The notes under the pieces are model-generated. The model was not told the origin of the DNA. It worked only from the letters and a program-made list of their open reading frames with translations, and searched no databases. Both the position numbers and the translations under genes were made by a program. Below, in pieces: positions 43,752 through 51,999 of a stretch of DNA of 64,000 nucleotides. Origin of the DNA: JAJZGK01 sp035538795 (GTDB lineage: Bacteria; Pseudomonadota; Alphaproteobacteria; Rhodospirillales; Magnetospirillaceae); contig DATLJS010000029.1 of the NCBI GenBank assembly GCA_035538795.1, forward strand, positions 248,001 through 312,000, read 5' to 3'. Positions within the stretch are counted from its first letter, which is position 1. Each line of letters opens with the position of its first letter.

Positions 43752-45335
43752 GTGTTCCGCCATCTGCGCTGCGACTTCCGCACGTCTCTCATTGCACTGC
43801 TGTATCCGGTTCTTTGGGTTGCCACGCATGAATTTGCCGTGGGGCTCAATGTTGCCCCTGGCGTCAGCATTTGGTATCCGCCTGCAGGGCTGACCTTCGC
43901 CTTCCTGCTGCTGCTCCCTCGGTTCTGGCCGTTGGCATATCTAGGCATCGGGGTTGTTGTTTGGTGGTCGCCTTATGCGACGGCTTCGTTGGGCATGCTG
44001 CTGTCCTGGCTTATTCCGCCGACAGGTTACGTGCTTGGCGTCGGCCTGTTGCGCAGAAGCATCGACGGCAAACTGGATCTGCGTCGGCAAGCCCACATCC
44101 ACCGCTTTATCGTCGCGTCGCTCCTTGTCCCCGCATCCGTGGCAGCGATGGACGTGCTCAATTTCTGCATTGATGGCGCGATCCCCTGGGCCAATTTCGG
44201 TGCGATGCTGGCCCGCTTCTTCATTGGAGACGCATTGGGCATTGTGACCCTGACACCACCCCTGCTGCTGCTCAACGGGTCTTGGCGCGAAGGGATGGCA
44301 GGCAAAAGCAAGCGCAGGCTATTCGTCGGACTGGTTGCTGTTGGAGCCATCTTGTACCTGGAAGTGACCGGCCTGCTGCTGGGACAAGATCAAGGGCGGC
44401 TCTCCTATTTCGTCATGCTGCCGGTGGCTTGGAATGCCGTGGCGTTCGGCATTGTCGGCGCAGCGGCATCGACGTTGCTAGCGAACGTCTCCATCACGGC
44501 GGCAACGATCATCGCGCCGTCCGAGCACATCCTTGCCGGAGCCCCTTACTTCATGCTGTCCATCGGCTATTTGAGCCTGATCTTGGCCGGAGCCGTCGAA
44601 GATCGTGAAGGCGCATTGCGGAAGCTTCGCCAACAGGACCGGGCGTTGGATAAGGCCTATCGGCATTTCACCACTTACGAAACGGCTTCGAAATTGGCCC
44701 ATGAAATCCGGCAACCCTTGGCCGCAGCTTCGACCTATGCCCAAGCGTTGAACACGATGGCGACAAAAGGTTCCATCGACACAGCCGAACTACCCCAAGT
44801 GACGGAGCGGTTGGAACGCGAAGTGCAGCGGGTACGCGAGATCATTGCCGCCAACCAAGCCCAGCATGATCAGGCCGTAGGTAAGCGCGAGTTGCTGTCC
44901 TTGTCCAAGATCATCGGTGATGTGGCCCCGCTGTTGCGGCAAATCTGCGAGGATAGTGGAGTGCAGCCACATTTCGAGATCGACGGCTGCGTGGCACAGG
45001 TGCTGGGCGACAGGGCGACCTTGCAGCAATTGGCCGTAAACCTTGTCCGCAATGCCTGTGAGGCAATGGCAACAGCATCCCATAAGGCCCTGCACCTCGA
45101 TCTGAGCCAGACCGATGGCAAGATCAGCTTGCGGGTGCGCGACAGTGGCCCTGGTTTCTCGGAAGACCTTTTGCGGAGCGGCCATGCCCTGTTTGCCTCG
45201 GCCAAGCCCAGCGGAAGCGGTTTCGGCCTTCCCATAGCCCGCGCTATCCTAACGGCCCATGGCGGCGATCTGGATATTGCGAACAATGACGAAGGAGGAG
45301 CCTGCGTTACCTGCTGGTTGCCGGTGGCATCATGA
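43752..45335 (+). CDS. MASE1-domain sensor histidine kinase
   Basis: A 527-residue membrane kinase. About eight hydrophobic helices fill the first ~290 residues with the MASE1 look (GVSIWYPPAGLTFAFLLLLPRFWP). There follow the dimerisation and phosphoacceptor helix with KLAHEIRQPLAAAS (His near residue 318) and the ATPase boxes VNLVRNACEAM, RDSGPGF and GSGFGLPIARA. The signal is unknown. GTG 43752 is the likely start, with only a weak AAGG before it. It is coupled by overlap (ATGA) to the response regulator. Confidence 0.92.
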   Translation: MFRHLRCDFRTSLIALLYPVLWVATHEFAVGLNVAPGVSIWYPPAGLTFAFLLLLPRFWPLAYLGIGVVVWWSPYATASLGMLLSWLIPPTGYVLGVGLLRRSIDGKLDLRRQAHIHRFIVASLLVPASVAAMDVLNFCIDGAIPWANFGAMLARFFIGDALGIVTLTPPLLLLNGSWREGMAGKSKRRLFVGLVAVGAILYLEVTGLLLGQDQGRLSYFVMLPVAWNAVAFGIVGAAASTLLANVSITAATIIAPSEHILAGAPYFMLSIGYLSLILAGAVEDREGALRKLRQQDRALDKAYRHFTTYETASKLAHEIRQPLAAASTYAQALNTMATKGSIDTAELPQVTERLEREVQRVREIIAANQAQHDQAVGKRELLSLSKIIGDVAPLLRQICEDSGVQPHFEIDGCVAQVLGDRATLQQLAVNLVRNACEAMATASHKALHLDLSQTDGKISLRVRDSGPGFSEDLLRSGHALFASAKPSGSGFGLPIARAILTAHGGDLDIANNDEGGACVTCWLPVAS

Positions 45336-45946
45336 GCGAAACGCCTTACCTCGTTGCTGTCGTTGATGACGACCCAAGCTTCAGCGAAGCCATCGTCTGG
45401 CTGTTGCGGGCCAACGGCTATGACGCCCGCTCCTATCACGATGCCGATAGCTTCATTGCCCAGCACGATATTCGCGCCATCGGCTGTGCTCTGATCGATC
45501 TGCGCTTAGGCGAGGATTGCGGCATTGAGACGTTCCAACGCGCCCGAACGCATGGCTATGACATGCCGGTGATCATGATATCGGGGCATGGCGACATCCC
45601 CACTGCCGTCAAAGCCGTGCAGCAAGGCGCAATGGGGTTTATCGAGAAGCCCATCGACAACACCAAGCTACTGGCCGATGTAGCCAGTGCTTGTGCTTAT
45701 CACCAGGATTTCTGCGCCCGAAATGGCCGGGCGGTTGATGCAATACGGGTTTACGATCTGCTGACCCTTCGCGAACGGGAGGTATTTTGGCTGCTGGTTA
45801 ATGGCAAGGCTACCAAGGAACTAGCCGCAGACCTTGGAATCAGTCTCCGAACGGCGGAAGTCCATCGAGCGCGTGTGTTTGGAAAGATGCGGTTAAACGG
45901 ATTGGCTGAATTGGTTGGAGCATCCCGCTATCTGACCAGAGCGTAA
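45332..45946 (+). CDS. FixJ-family response regulator
   Basis: A 204-residue regulator. The receiver has the acidic pocket VAVVDDDPS (residues 8-16), phospho-Asp in LIDLRLGED and Lys in FIEKPID; the output is a LuxR/FixJ helix-turn-helix (LTLREREVFWLLVNGKATKELAADLG, given here in part: REREVFWLLVNGKATK and LRTAEVHRARVFGKM). It should be phosphorylated by the MASE1 kinase it overlaps. Its targets are not evident; the nearby operons are candidates. Confidence 0.93.
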   Translation: MSETPYLVAVVDDDPSFSEAIVWLLRANGYDARSYHDADSFIAQHDIRAIGCALIDLRLGEDCGIETFQRARTHGYDMPVIMISGHGDIPTAVKAVQQGAMGFIEKPIDNTKLLADVASACAYHQDFCARNGRAVDAIRVYDLLTLREREVFWLLVNGKATKELAADLGISLRTAEVHRARVFGKMRLNGLAELVGASRYLTRA

Positions 45947-45967
45947 ATTTCTATCATTCCATCGCTG

Positions 45968-46495
45968 TCAGCAGGTCAGATGGTCATGATACTTGTTGAG
46001 AGAAATAAAATCGGTCGCAATCTCACGTAGCTCACGGCCAGCGTGATCCCAGAATGCCACTTCGACCTTAAAGCCGTCTGCGACAAGATCGGTCACAACC
46101 GGGACATAGTCGGTGTCGCCCGACACAAGAATGATCTCATCTCGCGTTTTTTCGATGATTGTGAAGGCATCCTTTGTCATGCGATGCGCAATCGCCACGT
46201 CCACTTTCTTCTCTTTATTGGAGAAGTTTTTCTCGTAAACGGTTGGGTTAAACCCCTTGTGATCAAGCATGTTCCAGAAGCTATCACCCGGGGGAGGCGA
46301 TCCCCATAGACGCGCAATCGAGTTTTCACCGCAGATAAAGTCATAGAGCTTGCCATAATCCATCCGCCAAGTGTGATCGACGATAAAAAGGTTCATCGCC
46401 TCATACACATCGGCTGCCATGCCTCTTTTTACGGCGGCAATGCGGCAGCCTTCAATGTAGAGATTTGAATTATCTATGTATGTGTAGGTGGTCAT
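45968..46495 (-). CDS. NYN-domain (PIN-like) protein, putative RNase
   Basis: A 175-residue NYN/LabA-type protein. TYIDNSNLYIEG near residue 5, KKVDVAIAHRM near 95, and ILVSGDTDYVPVV near 122 carry the conserved Asp residues of the PIN-like metal site. NYN proteins are predicted endoribonucleases. It is divergent from the glycosyltransferase-led cassette across about 210 bases, so shared regulation is possible. Whether it belongs to that cassette is not known. Confidence 0.88.
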   Translation of the reverse strand: MTTYTYIDNSNLYIEGCRIAAVKRGMAADVYEAMNLFIVDHTWRMDYGKLYDFICGENSIARLWGSPPPGDSFWNMLDHKGFNPTVYEKNFSNKEKKVDVAIAHRMTKDAFTIIEKTRDEIILVSGDTDYVPVVTDLVADGFKVEVAFWDHAGRELREIATDFISLNKYHDHLTC

Positions 46496-46708
46496 GAAGC
46501 ACTTCCATTCGTGTACTAGATGTTATTTTCGAAGACCACCCAATGGTAGATGCTGGCAATAGCCGAAAAAACACAGCTATAGATGGACGCAAAGCAGATA
46601 AAACGAGCACAAAAGGGCGTCTATTGGCGAAATCCCCCAATAGTCGGCCTATCTCAGCCCACATAACGTGCCTGCCCAAAGCAATTGCCATCGGGGCAGC
46701 ACGCCGTC

Positions 46709-47854
46709 ATGCACACCATCTGGATATTGTCGCTCGAACCGATTGAGACGCGCTACACAGCGCAGTGGTTCGCAGGCGTTCCCCAGCAAGTCGCAGCTTA
46801 TGCAGAGGTGCAAGGGGTCACAGCACAGGTCCACATGGACCCGGCAGACTTCGGTCAAGAAGCCATTGACAGCGGCGCACTCAATATCGTCAACCTGCCG
46901 GGTGATGGCGGTACGCAGCGGACCAGCGCAGGGGCATTCCTTAACTTTGCCACCACCAATTTGTGGAAGAACCAGCAGGTCAACCGCTTCATTGGCATGA
47001 TTGAGGCGGGCTTAGTGCGTAACGGCGACAAGGTTCTGGTCACTGATGCGTGGCATCCCGGCATCCTGCAACTGGCCTATATGCGGGACTTACTTGATGT
47101 AAGTTTCGATATTTCGGCCATCTGGCACGCGGGCTCCTATGATCCTTGGGATTTCCTGGGGCGTGGCATCCCCGATAAGAGATGGTCTTATGCCACTGAA
47201 CGGGCTTTGTTCTGGGGCATTGATCGCAATTTCTTTACCACCTCGTTCCACTGGGGTCTGTTCTGTCGATCACTGAAGATCGATGACGGCGAGTTGGGAC
47301 AGCGCACGGCTTACAGTGGCTATCCCAATGAATATCTGTGGGACGAACTGCCGCCGCATCGTGTGCCGCCAGATGAGCGGCCAAACTTGATTCTTTTTCC
47401 GCACAGGCTGGCCCCAGAAAAGCAGCTCGACATCTTCAAGGACTTGGCCGCAACCCTGCCGCAATACGAATGGGTCGTCTGCCAAGAGCAAAATCTGACC
47501 AAGCTGCAATACCATGCGCTGCTGGGACGGGCGAAGATGTCGTTCAGTGCCGCCTTGCAAGAGACGCTGGGCATTGCCCAAGCCGAGGCCACCATCGCAG
47601 GGGCTATGCCGCTATCGCCCCGACGATTGGCGTACAACGAGCAATACAGCGCTCCGTTCCTCTATCCCAGCGATTGGACGGCCAGTTGGGAAGCCTATAA
47701 GGCCAGCAAAGACTTCCTGGTCGCCTATATCCGCACGCTGATGCACGACTACGCCACACCCAAGATGCAGGTGGAAATTGCCCGACAGGAGCAGGCGTTG
47801 AAGGTCCGCTATCTGACTGCCACCCCTCTTTACAGACATCTCGTGGGGGCATGA
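46709..47854 (+). CDS. GT-B (GT4-like) glycosyltransferase, possible base-modification enzyme
   Basis: A 381-residue glycosyltransferase of the GT-B fold. The C-terminal half has LILFPHRLAPEKQLDIFKDL (residues 227-246) and the EX7E motif QETLGIAQAEA with Glu 285 and Glu 293, the nucleotide-sugar site of the GT4 family. The N-terminal half (SLEPIETRYTAQW, TTNLWKNQQ) and the HRLAPEKQ segment recall the GTDC1/QTMAN mannosyltransferase that glycosylates queuosine in animal tRNA; this is a visual impression. ATG 46709 is chosen because the open frame starts with TTG 46685. The stop overlaps the next ATG. First of five coupled genes with DpdA- and QueD-like enzymes. Confidence 0.82.
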   Translation: MHTIWILSLEPIETRYTAQWFAGVPQQVAAYAEVQGVTAQVHMDPADFGQEAIDSGALNIVNLPGDGGTQRTSAGAFLNFATTNLWKNQQVNRFIGMIEAGLVRNGDKVLVTDAWHPGILQLAYMRDLLDVSFDISAIWHAGSYDPWDFLGRGIPDKRWSYATERALFWGIDRNFFTTSFHWGLFCRSLKIDDGELGQRTAYSGYPNEYLWDELPPHRVPPDERPNLILFPHRLAPEKQLDIFKDLAATLPQYEWVVCQEQNLTKLQYHALLGRAKMSFSAALQETLGIAQAEATIAGAMPLSPRRLAYNEQYSAPFLYPSDWTASWEAYKASKDFLVAYIRTLMHDYATPKMQVEIARQEQALKVRYLTATPLYRHLVGA

Positions 47855-48195
47855 TGGCGAAACGAATGATCTATGTGACCTTTCGCAAGCATGGACGGCA
47901 TCGGTTCCCCAATGCCCCATCCGAGGTCGCGTATTTGGCCCAATCTCACAGACATAACTTCTGGTTCAAGGTGTCCATCGAGGTCCATCACAACGACCGA
48001 GACATCGAGTTTCATCTTTTCCAGGAGTGGCTGATGTCTCTGTACGAGGCAAGCACCCTCCAGCTCAACGGGAGGAGCTGCGAGATGATGGCCGAGGAAC
48101 TCTATACACGGATCGCCGACCGTTATCCGGGGCGCTCCGTCGAAATCGATATCGGTGAAGATGGTGAGAACGGAGCCGTTTTGTCATGGCCGTAG
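47851..48195 (+). CDS. Small T-fold protein resembling QueD / 6-pyruvoyl-tetrahydropterin synthase
   Basis: A 114-residue protein with hallmarks of the tunnelling (T-) fold: SHRHNFWFKVSIEVHHNDR, with His 33 and His 35 where QueD has HGHNY/F; DIEFHLFQEWL where QueD has DFxxLK; and SCEMMAEELYTRIADRYPGRSVEI followed by EDGENG, like the PTaEn...E segment. It lacks the catalytic Cys upstream of the HxH and the first His of the zinc site is uncertain. It may bind a pterin-like or deazapurine substrate. The ATG overlaps the glycosyltransferase stop, and the dpdA-like gene overlaps its end by 10 bases. Not a family I can name. Confidence 0.75.
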   Translation: MMAKRMIYVTFRKHGRHRFPNAPSEVAYLAQSHRHNFWFKVSIEVHHNDRDIEFHLFQEWLMSLYEASTLQLNGRSCEMMAEELYTRIADRYPGRSVEIDIGEDGENGAVLSWP

Positions 48196-49571
48196 ACGTT
48201 GAATTGGATTACCGGCATTGGCGCAAACAGCATGCGTCGGTGTTTCCCGCCGTTCACAGCAGCTTTGCCCTGTACTCTGGCAGACCTGAGGTCGGAGTCG
48301 GCTTGCAAGAGCTTGGCTTTTCGTCGTTCGACAACTTCAGCTTTCTCGGGGACGAGGGGCTGTTTCTCTACGACGCCGCCCTCTACAGCGGCGGTGGAGC
48401 TGAGCTGGACATCGGAAAATCCCAGAAGACCACCCCGATGATGTGGAACCGACGCCCCGACACCCTGTTGATCAGCGATAGCGGCGGATATCAGGTGCAA
48501 AAAGGGCTGATACAGCCGCAGGAATACTACAACAACAGGCAGCGTATTCAGGATTGGCAAGAGGCCATCAGCGATATCGCCATTGCGATGGACGTGCCGA
48601 CCGGCAGCATCAAAAACACAAAGGCAACGGCTCTCAACAGCTTCAATGATTGCCTACAATGGACGAAGACCAATTTCGATTGGCAGGTCGAGAACCGTCA
48701 TCCGCAGAAAGCCCGGATGCTGAACGTTATTCAGGGCACAAAAGCAGATGGTCCAGACGGTGCGCTGCAATGGTACGAAGCTGTCAAAGGCTACTGCGAC
48801 CGCAGCAAGTGGGGTGAAAATGCTTTTGACGGCTGGTCATTCGGCGGACAAGGAGCGAGAAACACGGTAACAGCCCTGCGCGTCATCGTGCGCATGCTGC
48901 AAGATGGCTTATTGGGTAAAGACAGCAACCATCGTTGGCTTCATTTTTTGGGAGTCGCCTCTTCCAATCGAGTGGCCTCGTTTTCGCTAATCCAGCAAGC
49001 GCTCCGAAAGCTGCTTCAGGACGAGGATCTGACGGTGAGCTGCGATGCTTCGAATGCCAGTTTTCTGGTTGGGCAGAAGAACAATTTTTACGCAGAAACC
49101 CCAACCGGATTTAGAATGAAGAAAGTTCTTAATGCGAGTTGGTTTCATAGCACCTGCGGGAAGGACTGTGAGGCAAATTATTCCAAAGATAGCAAAGAGT
49201 GCGAAATATGCGCCTGGGATAGGTTCTTGCATTATGTCCGTCATTTAGGCTCATCATCTCTTGCAGGAAAATTATCTTTTGAGGGTTTCACATCCCTTGT
49301 CGATCTTGATTATGGAAAAATGCAAAAAGAGCGCGAAGCGGCAGCGCTTCGTGGGGAAGATTTTGATAGCGATGACTTTGGTCGATACAGCCGACTGACC
49401 CCTGAGGGTTACGTAGTCTATACCTTCATCAGCCAGGAAATGTTTCTACGGAATGCCTACGAGAAGGCCGCCGAGATCGTTTCTCATAAAGCTGGGATGG
49501 TGGATCGGCTGATCGCCGCTTTCAAAAGCGAAACGCCGGATACGGCAGTTTCCAAAATCAGGCTCGACTGA
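48186..49571 (+). CDS. DpdA-like tRNA-guanine-transglycosylase homologue (7-deazaguanine insertion)
   Basis: A 461-residue TGT-fold protein. It contains SDSGGYQ (residues 97-103, Asp 98), IAIAMDVP (Asp 136), NVIQGT (about 180), WSFGGQGARN (about 217-226), and SCDASN with Asp 287 at the place of the catalytic nucleophile. A zinc site is formed by Cys 324, 328, 339 and 342 with His 353 a further candidate. In bacterial and phage dpd systems DpdA swaps guanine for preQ0 in DNA; tRNA TGTs do the same in tRNA. The divergence from ordinary Tgt and the neighbours (glycosyltransferases, QueD) favour a DNA or other non-standard target. Confidence 0.85.
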   Translation: MAVDVELDYRHWRKQHASVFPAVHSSFALYSGRPEVGVGLQELGFSSFDNFSFLGDEGLFLYDAALYSGGGAELDIGKSQKTTPMMWNRRPDTLLISDSGGYQVQKGLIQPQEYYNNRQRIQDWQEAISDIAIAMDVPTGSIKNTKATALNSFNDCLQWTKTNFDWQVENRHPQKARMLNVIQGTKADGPDGALQWYEAVKGYCDRSKWGENAFDGWSFGGQGARNTVTALRVIVRMLQDGLLGKDSNHRWLHFLGVASSNRVASFSLIQQALRKLLQDEDLTVSCDASNASFLVGQKNNFYAETPTGFRMKKVLNASWFHSTCGKDCEANYSKDSKECEICAWDRFLHYVRHLGSSSLAGKLSFEGFTSLVDLDYGKMQKEREAAALRGEDFDSDDFGRYSRLTPEGYVVYTFISQEMFLRNAYEKAAEIVSHKAGMVDRLIAAFKSETPDTAVSKIRLD

Positions 49572-49573
49572 GA

Positions 49574-50185
49574 ATGCTTATCCGAAAGCTCTTCAAATTC
49601 GAGTCGGCGCATGTGGTGCGGAACTGCACGACGCGGCGCTGTTCCCGCAGCTTGCATGGACACAGCTACAGGGTCGAACTGCTGTTCACAGCCAAGAAGC
49701 TGGATAACGCCGGGATGATCATGGACTTCGGCTTACTCAAAGGAGCGGTCAAGGAACTGATCGATTCCTGGGACCATGCCGCCTGCTTCTGGGACAAAGA
49801 CACTTCTGAATATGTGCAGCTTATTCAGCAGCACAGCGAACGTTGGGTGTCCATGCCGGTCAACCCCAGCGCAGAACAATTCAGCCGAGTTTTCTTTGTC
49901 CTGGTCGATAGGGTTTTGTCAGCTACGTCTTTTGCCAATGGCGAGGACGGAGTGCAGTTGGATAGCGTGATCGTCCACGAAACCGACAGCGGCTATGCCC
50001 AGTGCTGGAGGCAGGATGCCTACGATGTGCATTTTGGCGGCCTCATTGACCTGCGGCGCCTGTCCTTTAGCAATCGCGTCAGGGAGGAATGGAGCGATCC
50101 GATGTGGTGGGACAAACTCATTGCGTCCCAAGGAAATGGACAGCCTATTTTCCTGCATTCGTCTCCACCGCAGCAAATCTCATGA
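49574..50185 (+). CDS. queD: QueD-like 6-carboxy-5,6,7,8-tetrahydropterin synthase
   Basis: A 203-residue T-fold enzyme. SAHVVRN (His 13), CTTRRCSRSLHGHSYRVE (Cys 18 and 23, His 28 and 30), MIMDFGLLK (Asp 51), DSWDHAACF (His 68) and IVHETDSGYAQ provide the zinc ligands and catalytic residues. QueD converts dihydroneopterin triphosphate to CPH4, the second step towards preQ0. The other steps (FolE, QueE, QueC) are not in the window and presumably come from the chromosome. The C-terminal ~40 residues after the core are extra compared with most QueD. It starts 2 bases after the dpdA-like gene; its stop overlaps the next ATG. Confidence 0.9.
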   Translation: MLIRKLFKFESAHVVRNCTTRRCSRSLHGHSYRVELLFTAKKLDNAGMIMDFGLLKGAVKELIDSWDHAACFWDKDTSEYVQLIQQHSERWVSMPVNPSAEQFSRVFFVLVDRVLSATSFANGEDGVQLDSVIVHETDSGYAQCWRQDAYDVHFGGLIDLRRLSFSNRVREEWSDPMWWDKLIASQGNGQPIFLHSSPPQQIS

Positions 50186-51033
50186 AAGTCCGCATCATTT
50201 CCTATATGGGGGATGGTCAGGACATACAGAGAAGTCGCCTCGAATGGCATAACAAGCAGCTGGATTGGCTGCTTGCACGAGGCCTTGACGTAACGATCTT
50301 CGATCAAGGTTACAAAGAGGGCTGGTATCGCTCGGACCCGTCCATAACCTATGCCCGTTACCACGGACCATTGCTAAGGCCTGGCCCTGCCCGGAATTGC
50401 CTGTTGGAGGACTTCTACGCCGGAGATGAGGACTGGACAGTGATGGCCGATAACGATTCGGTCTTGATCGACCAGATGGATGGACATTCGATTTTCAGCC
50501 TCGTGCCCCAGATCCAGGAGAACATCTATATCATCAGTCCCATCAATGGTGCCCTTCGAGGCTATCCATGGCGGGCTAAACCTGACTTTTTCTCGGATTT
50601 TCTCGTACTCGAACGACATGTTGAGCTGAAAGGGAGCTTCTGGTTTTTGCGCAAGCCTCCCGAGCCGATCTGGTTCAACGACCTGGATATCTGCGAAGAC
50701 GGCGACTTCGTGTACCAATTCGTCCGCAAGGGACTTGGCAGTTTCTATTGCCAGAACATAGCACTGCGCGAGTTTGCCAGTGGGCCGTCATCCTCGACCC
50801 TTTTTACGCCGAAACAGCGAAAGGCTTTGCTGGATGTGGCCAAAGAGAAATTGGCCGCGACCCATGACTGCATGCGTTTCGCGAATGGTCGGCTGAACAA
50901 GAGGGGGTTCATCGACAAATTTTGGCAAGGCCCCTCTGGGCATATCATCGAGAAGCAGATGCTCGGTTTCGCCCCATCTCATAAAAAACTATTTTCAGAG
51001 GGCCATACCCTTACGCTTCTTAAGCAAACGTAA
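50182..51033 (+). CDS. GT-A-like glycosyltransferase
   Basis: A 283-residue protein beginning KVRIISYMGDGQDIQRSRLEWHNKQL, with WTVMADNDSVLID at residues 85-97; Asp 90-Asn-Asp 92 is a DxD-type metal and nucleotide-sugar motif. Later blocks include PINGALRGYPWRAKPDF and PIWFNDLDICEDGDFVYQFVRKGL, where the acceptor-side acids may lie. This fits a GT-A fold enzyme, though the exact family is not recognised. ATG 50182 overlaps the QueD stop (ATGA). As the last gene of the cassette it is the second glycosyltransferase beside the 7-deazaguanine genes. Confidence 0.75.
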   Translation: MKVRIISYMGDGQDIQRSRLEWHNKQLDWLLARGLDVTIFDQGYKEGWYRSDPSITYARYHGPLLRPGPARNCLLEDFYAGDEDWTVMADNDSVLIDQMDGHSIFSLVPQIQENIYIISPINGALRGYPWRAKPDFFSDFLVLERHVELKGSFWFLRKPPEPIWFNDLDICEDGDFVYQFVRKGLGSFYCQNIALREFASGPSSSTLFTPKQRKALLDVAKEKLAATHDCMRFANGRLNKRGFIDKFWQGPSGHIIEKQMLGFAPSHKKLFSEGHTLTLLKQT

Positions 51034-51102
51034 CAGGCGATAACGCGATGGGTCTACGGACTGGACGCGTATGGGCTTAAGGCTGCATCCCTGGCATTGG
51101 CC

Positions 51103-51933
51103 TCAGATACGCTGAAGCGAACCAAGCTCGCCGCTTTGATATGCCTTTATGGTCTTTGTCAGTGCCTCTGAAGAAGCCATGGCAAAAGGACCTTGCCAAT
51201 AGACCGGCTGAGCCAGAGGCTTTCCAGAAAACAGCACGGCCTTTGCGTTGCCCTGCTCAGCTTCCAGCGTAATGGTTTGCTCATTCGCCTGAGGTGGGAA
51301 GACTGGGACATTGAGCGTGTTACCGCTAAATTCCTGGCCACTTATCGCCATAACGCCAAAAATCGGCATGACGAACGCGACGTGTCCCGTAGGGACCGGC
51401 ACAGCCACGCGGCCCCTTTCATCAAGAGAGATATCGAGTACACGAACATCGGTTGGAGGGCTGATAGGCGAGATAGCGCCTTGGAAACTGCCTAATGGGA
51501 CGCGGACCGTTGCTCCGTTCACCCGAACGACAGGGACCTCCTGCGGTTTTAAACTCAGCACCAAAGGTGCTGCCTCTTGCTGTTCTCGGGCCAGATTGAC
51601 GAAGATTTGCAGCGAATGGACGGTCTTACCCGTCTCTGCGGGATTCTCTTCATGGATAATACCGCGTCCAGCTGCCGCCCAATGAAGTCCTCCCGGCTGG
51701 ATCAGGTTGTGCGTACCTAAAGAATCGCGATTGTCGATTCCTGTTTCCGAGTCGAGAAACAGATAGGACACCGCCGAGAAACCAGCATGCGGGTGGGGTG
51801 GAAAAGTCGGCGCACTCATCCAGGCATGATCAACCCCAAGGAAAGGATCAATCAGTCCTGCCGCATCCCGCAGGGCAGCAGCTCGGAAATGGGTGCCGTG
51901 ATTGGCGCGTTGGAGTGTGGCAATGGTAACCAT
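51103..51933 (-). CDS. Pirin-family cupin protein
   Basis: A 276-residue bicupin of the pirin family. FPPHPHAGFSAVSYLF carries the metal-binding His pair and GLHWAAAGRGIIHEENP the further ligands of the N-terminal cupin. Bacterial pirins can act as quercetinases or redox-linked regulators. It lies just before an Old Yellow Enzyme on the same strand; both may respond to electrophilic or quinone stress. There are 66 bases to the OYE stop. Confidence 0.92.
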   Translation of the reverse strand: MVTIATLQRANHGTHFRAAALRDAAGLIDPFLGVDHAWMSAPTFPPHPHAGFSAVSYLFLDSETGIDNRDSLGTHNLIQPGGLHWAAAGRGIIHEENPAETGKTVHSLQIFVNLAREQQEAAPLVLSLKPQEVPVVRVNGATVRVPLGSFQGAISPISPPTDVRVLDISLDERGRVAVPVPTGHVAFVMPIFGVMAISGQEFSGNTLNVPVFPPQANEQTITLEAEQGNAKAVLFSGKPLAQPVYWQGPFAMASSEALTKTIKAYQSGELGSLQRI

Positions 51934-51999
51934 GATAACGACCTCATTTGCAGGCGGAAGCTCACGCGTCCCTTTCGAGACGCGCTCACTGTCATCTGG

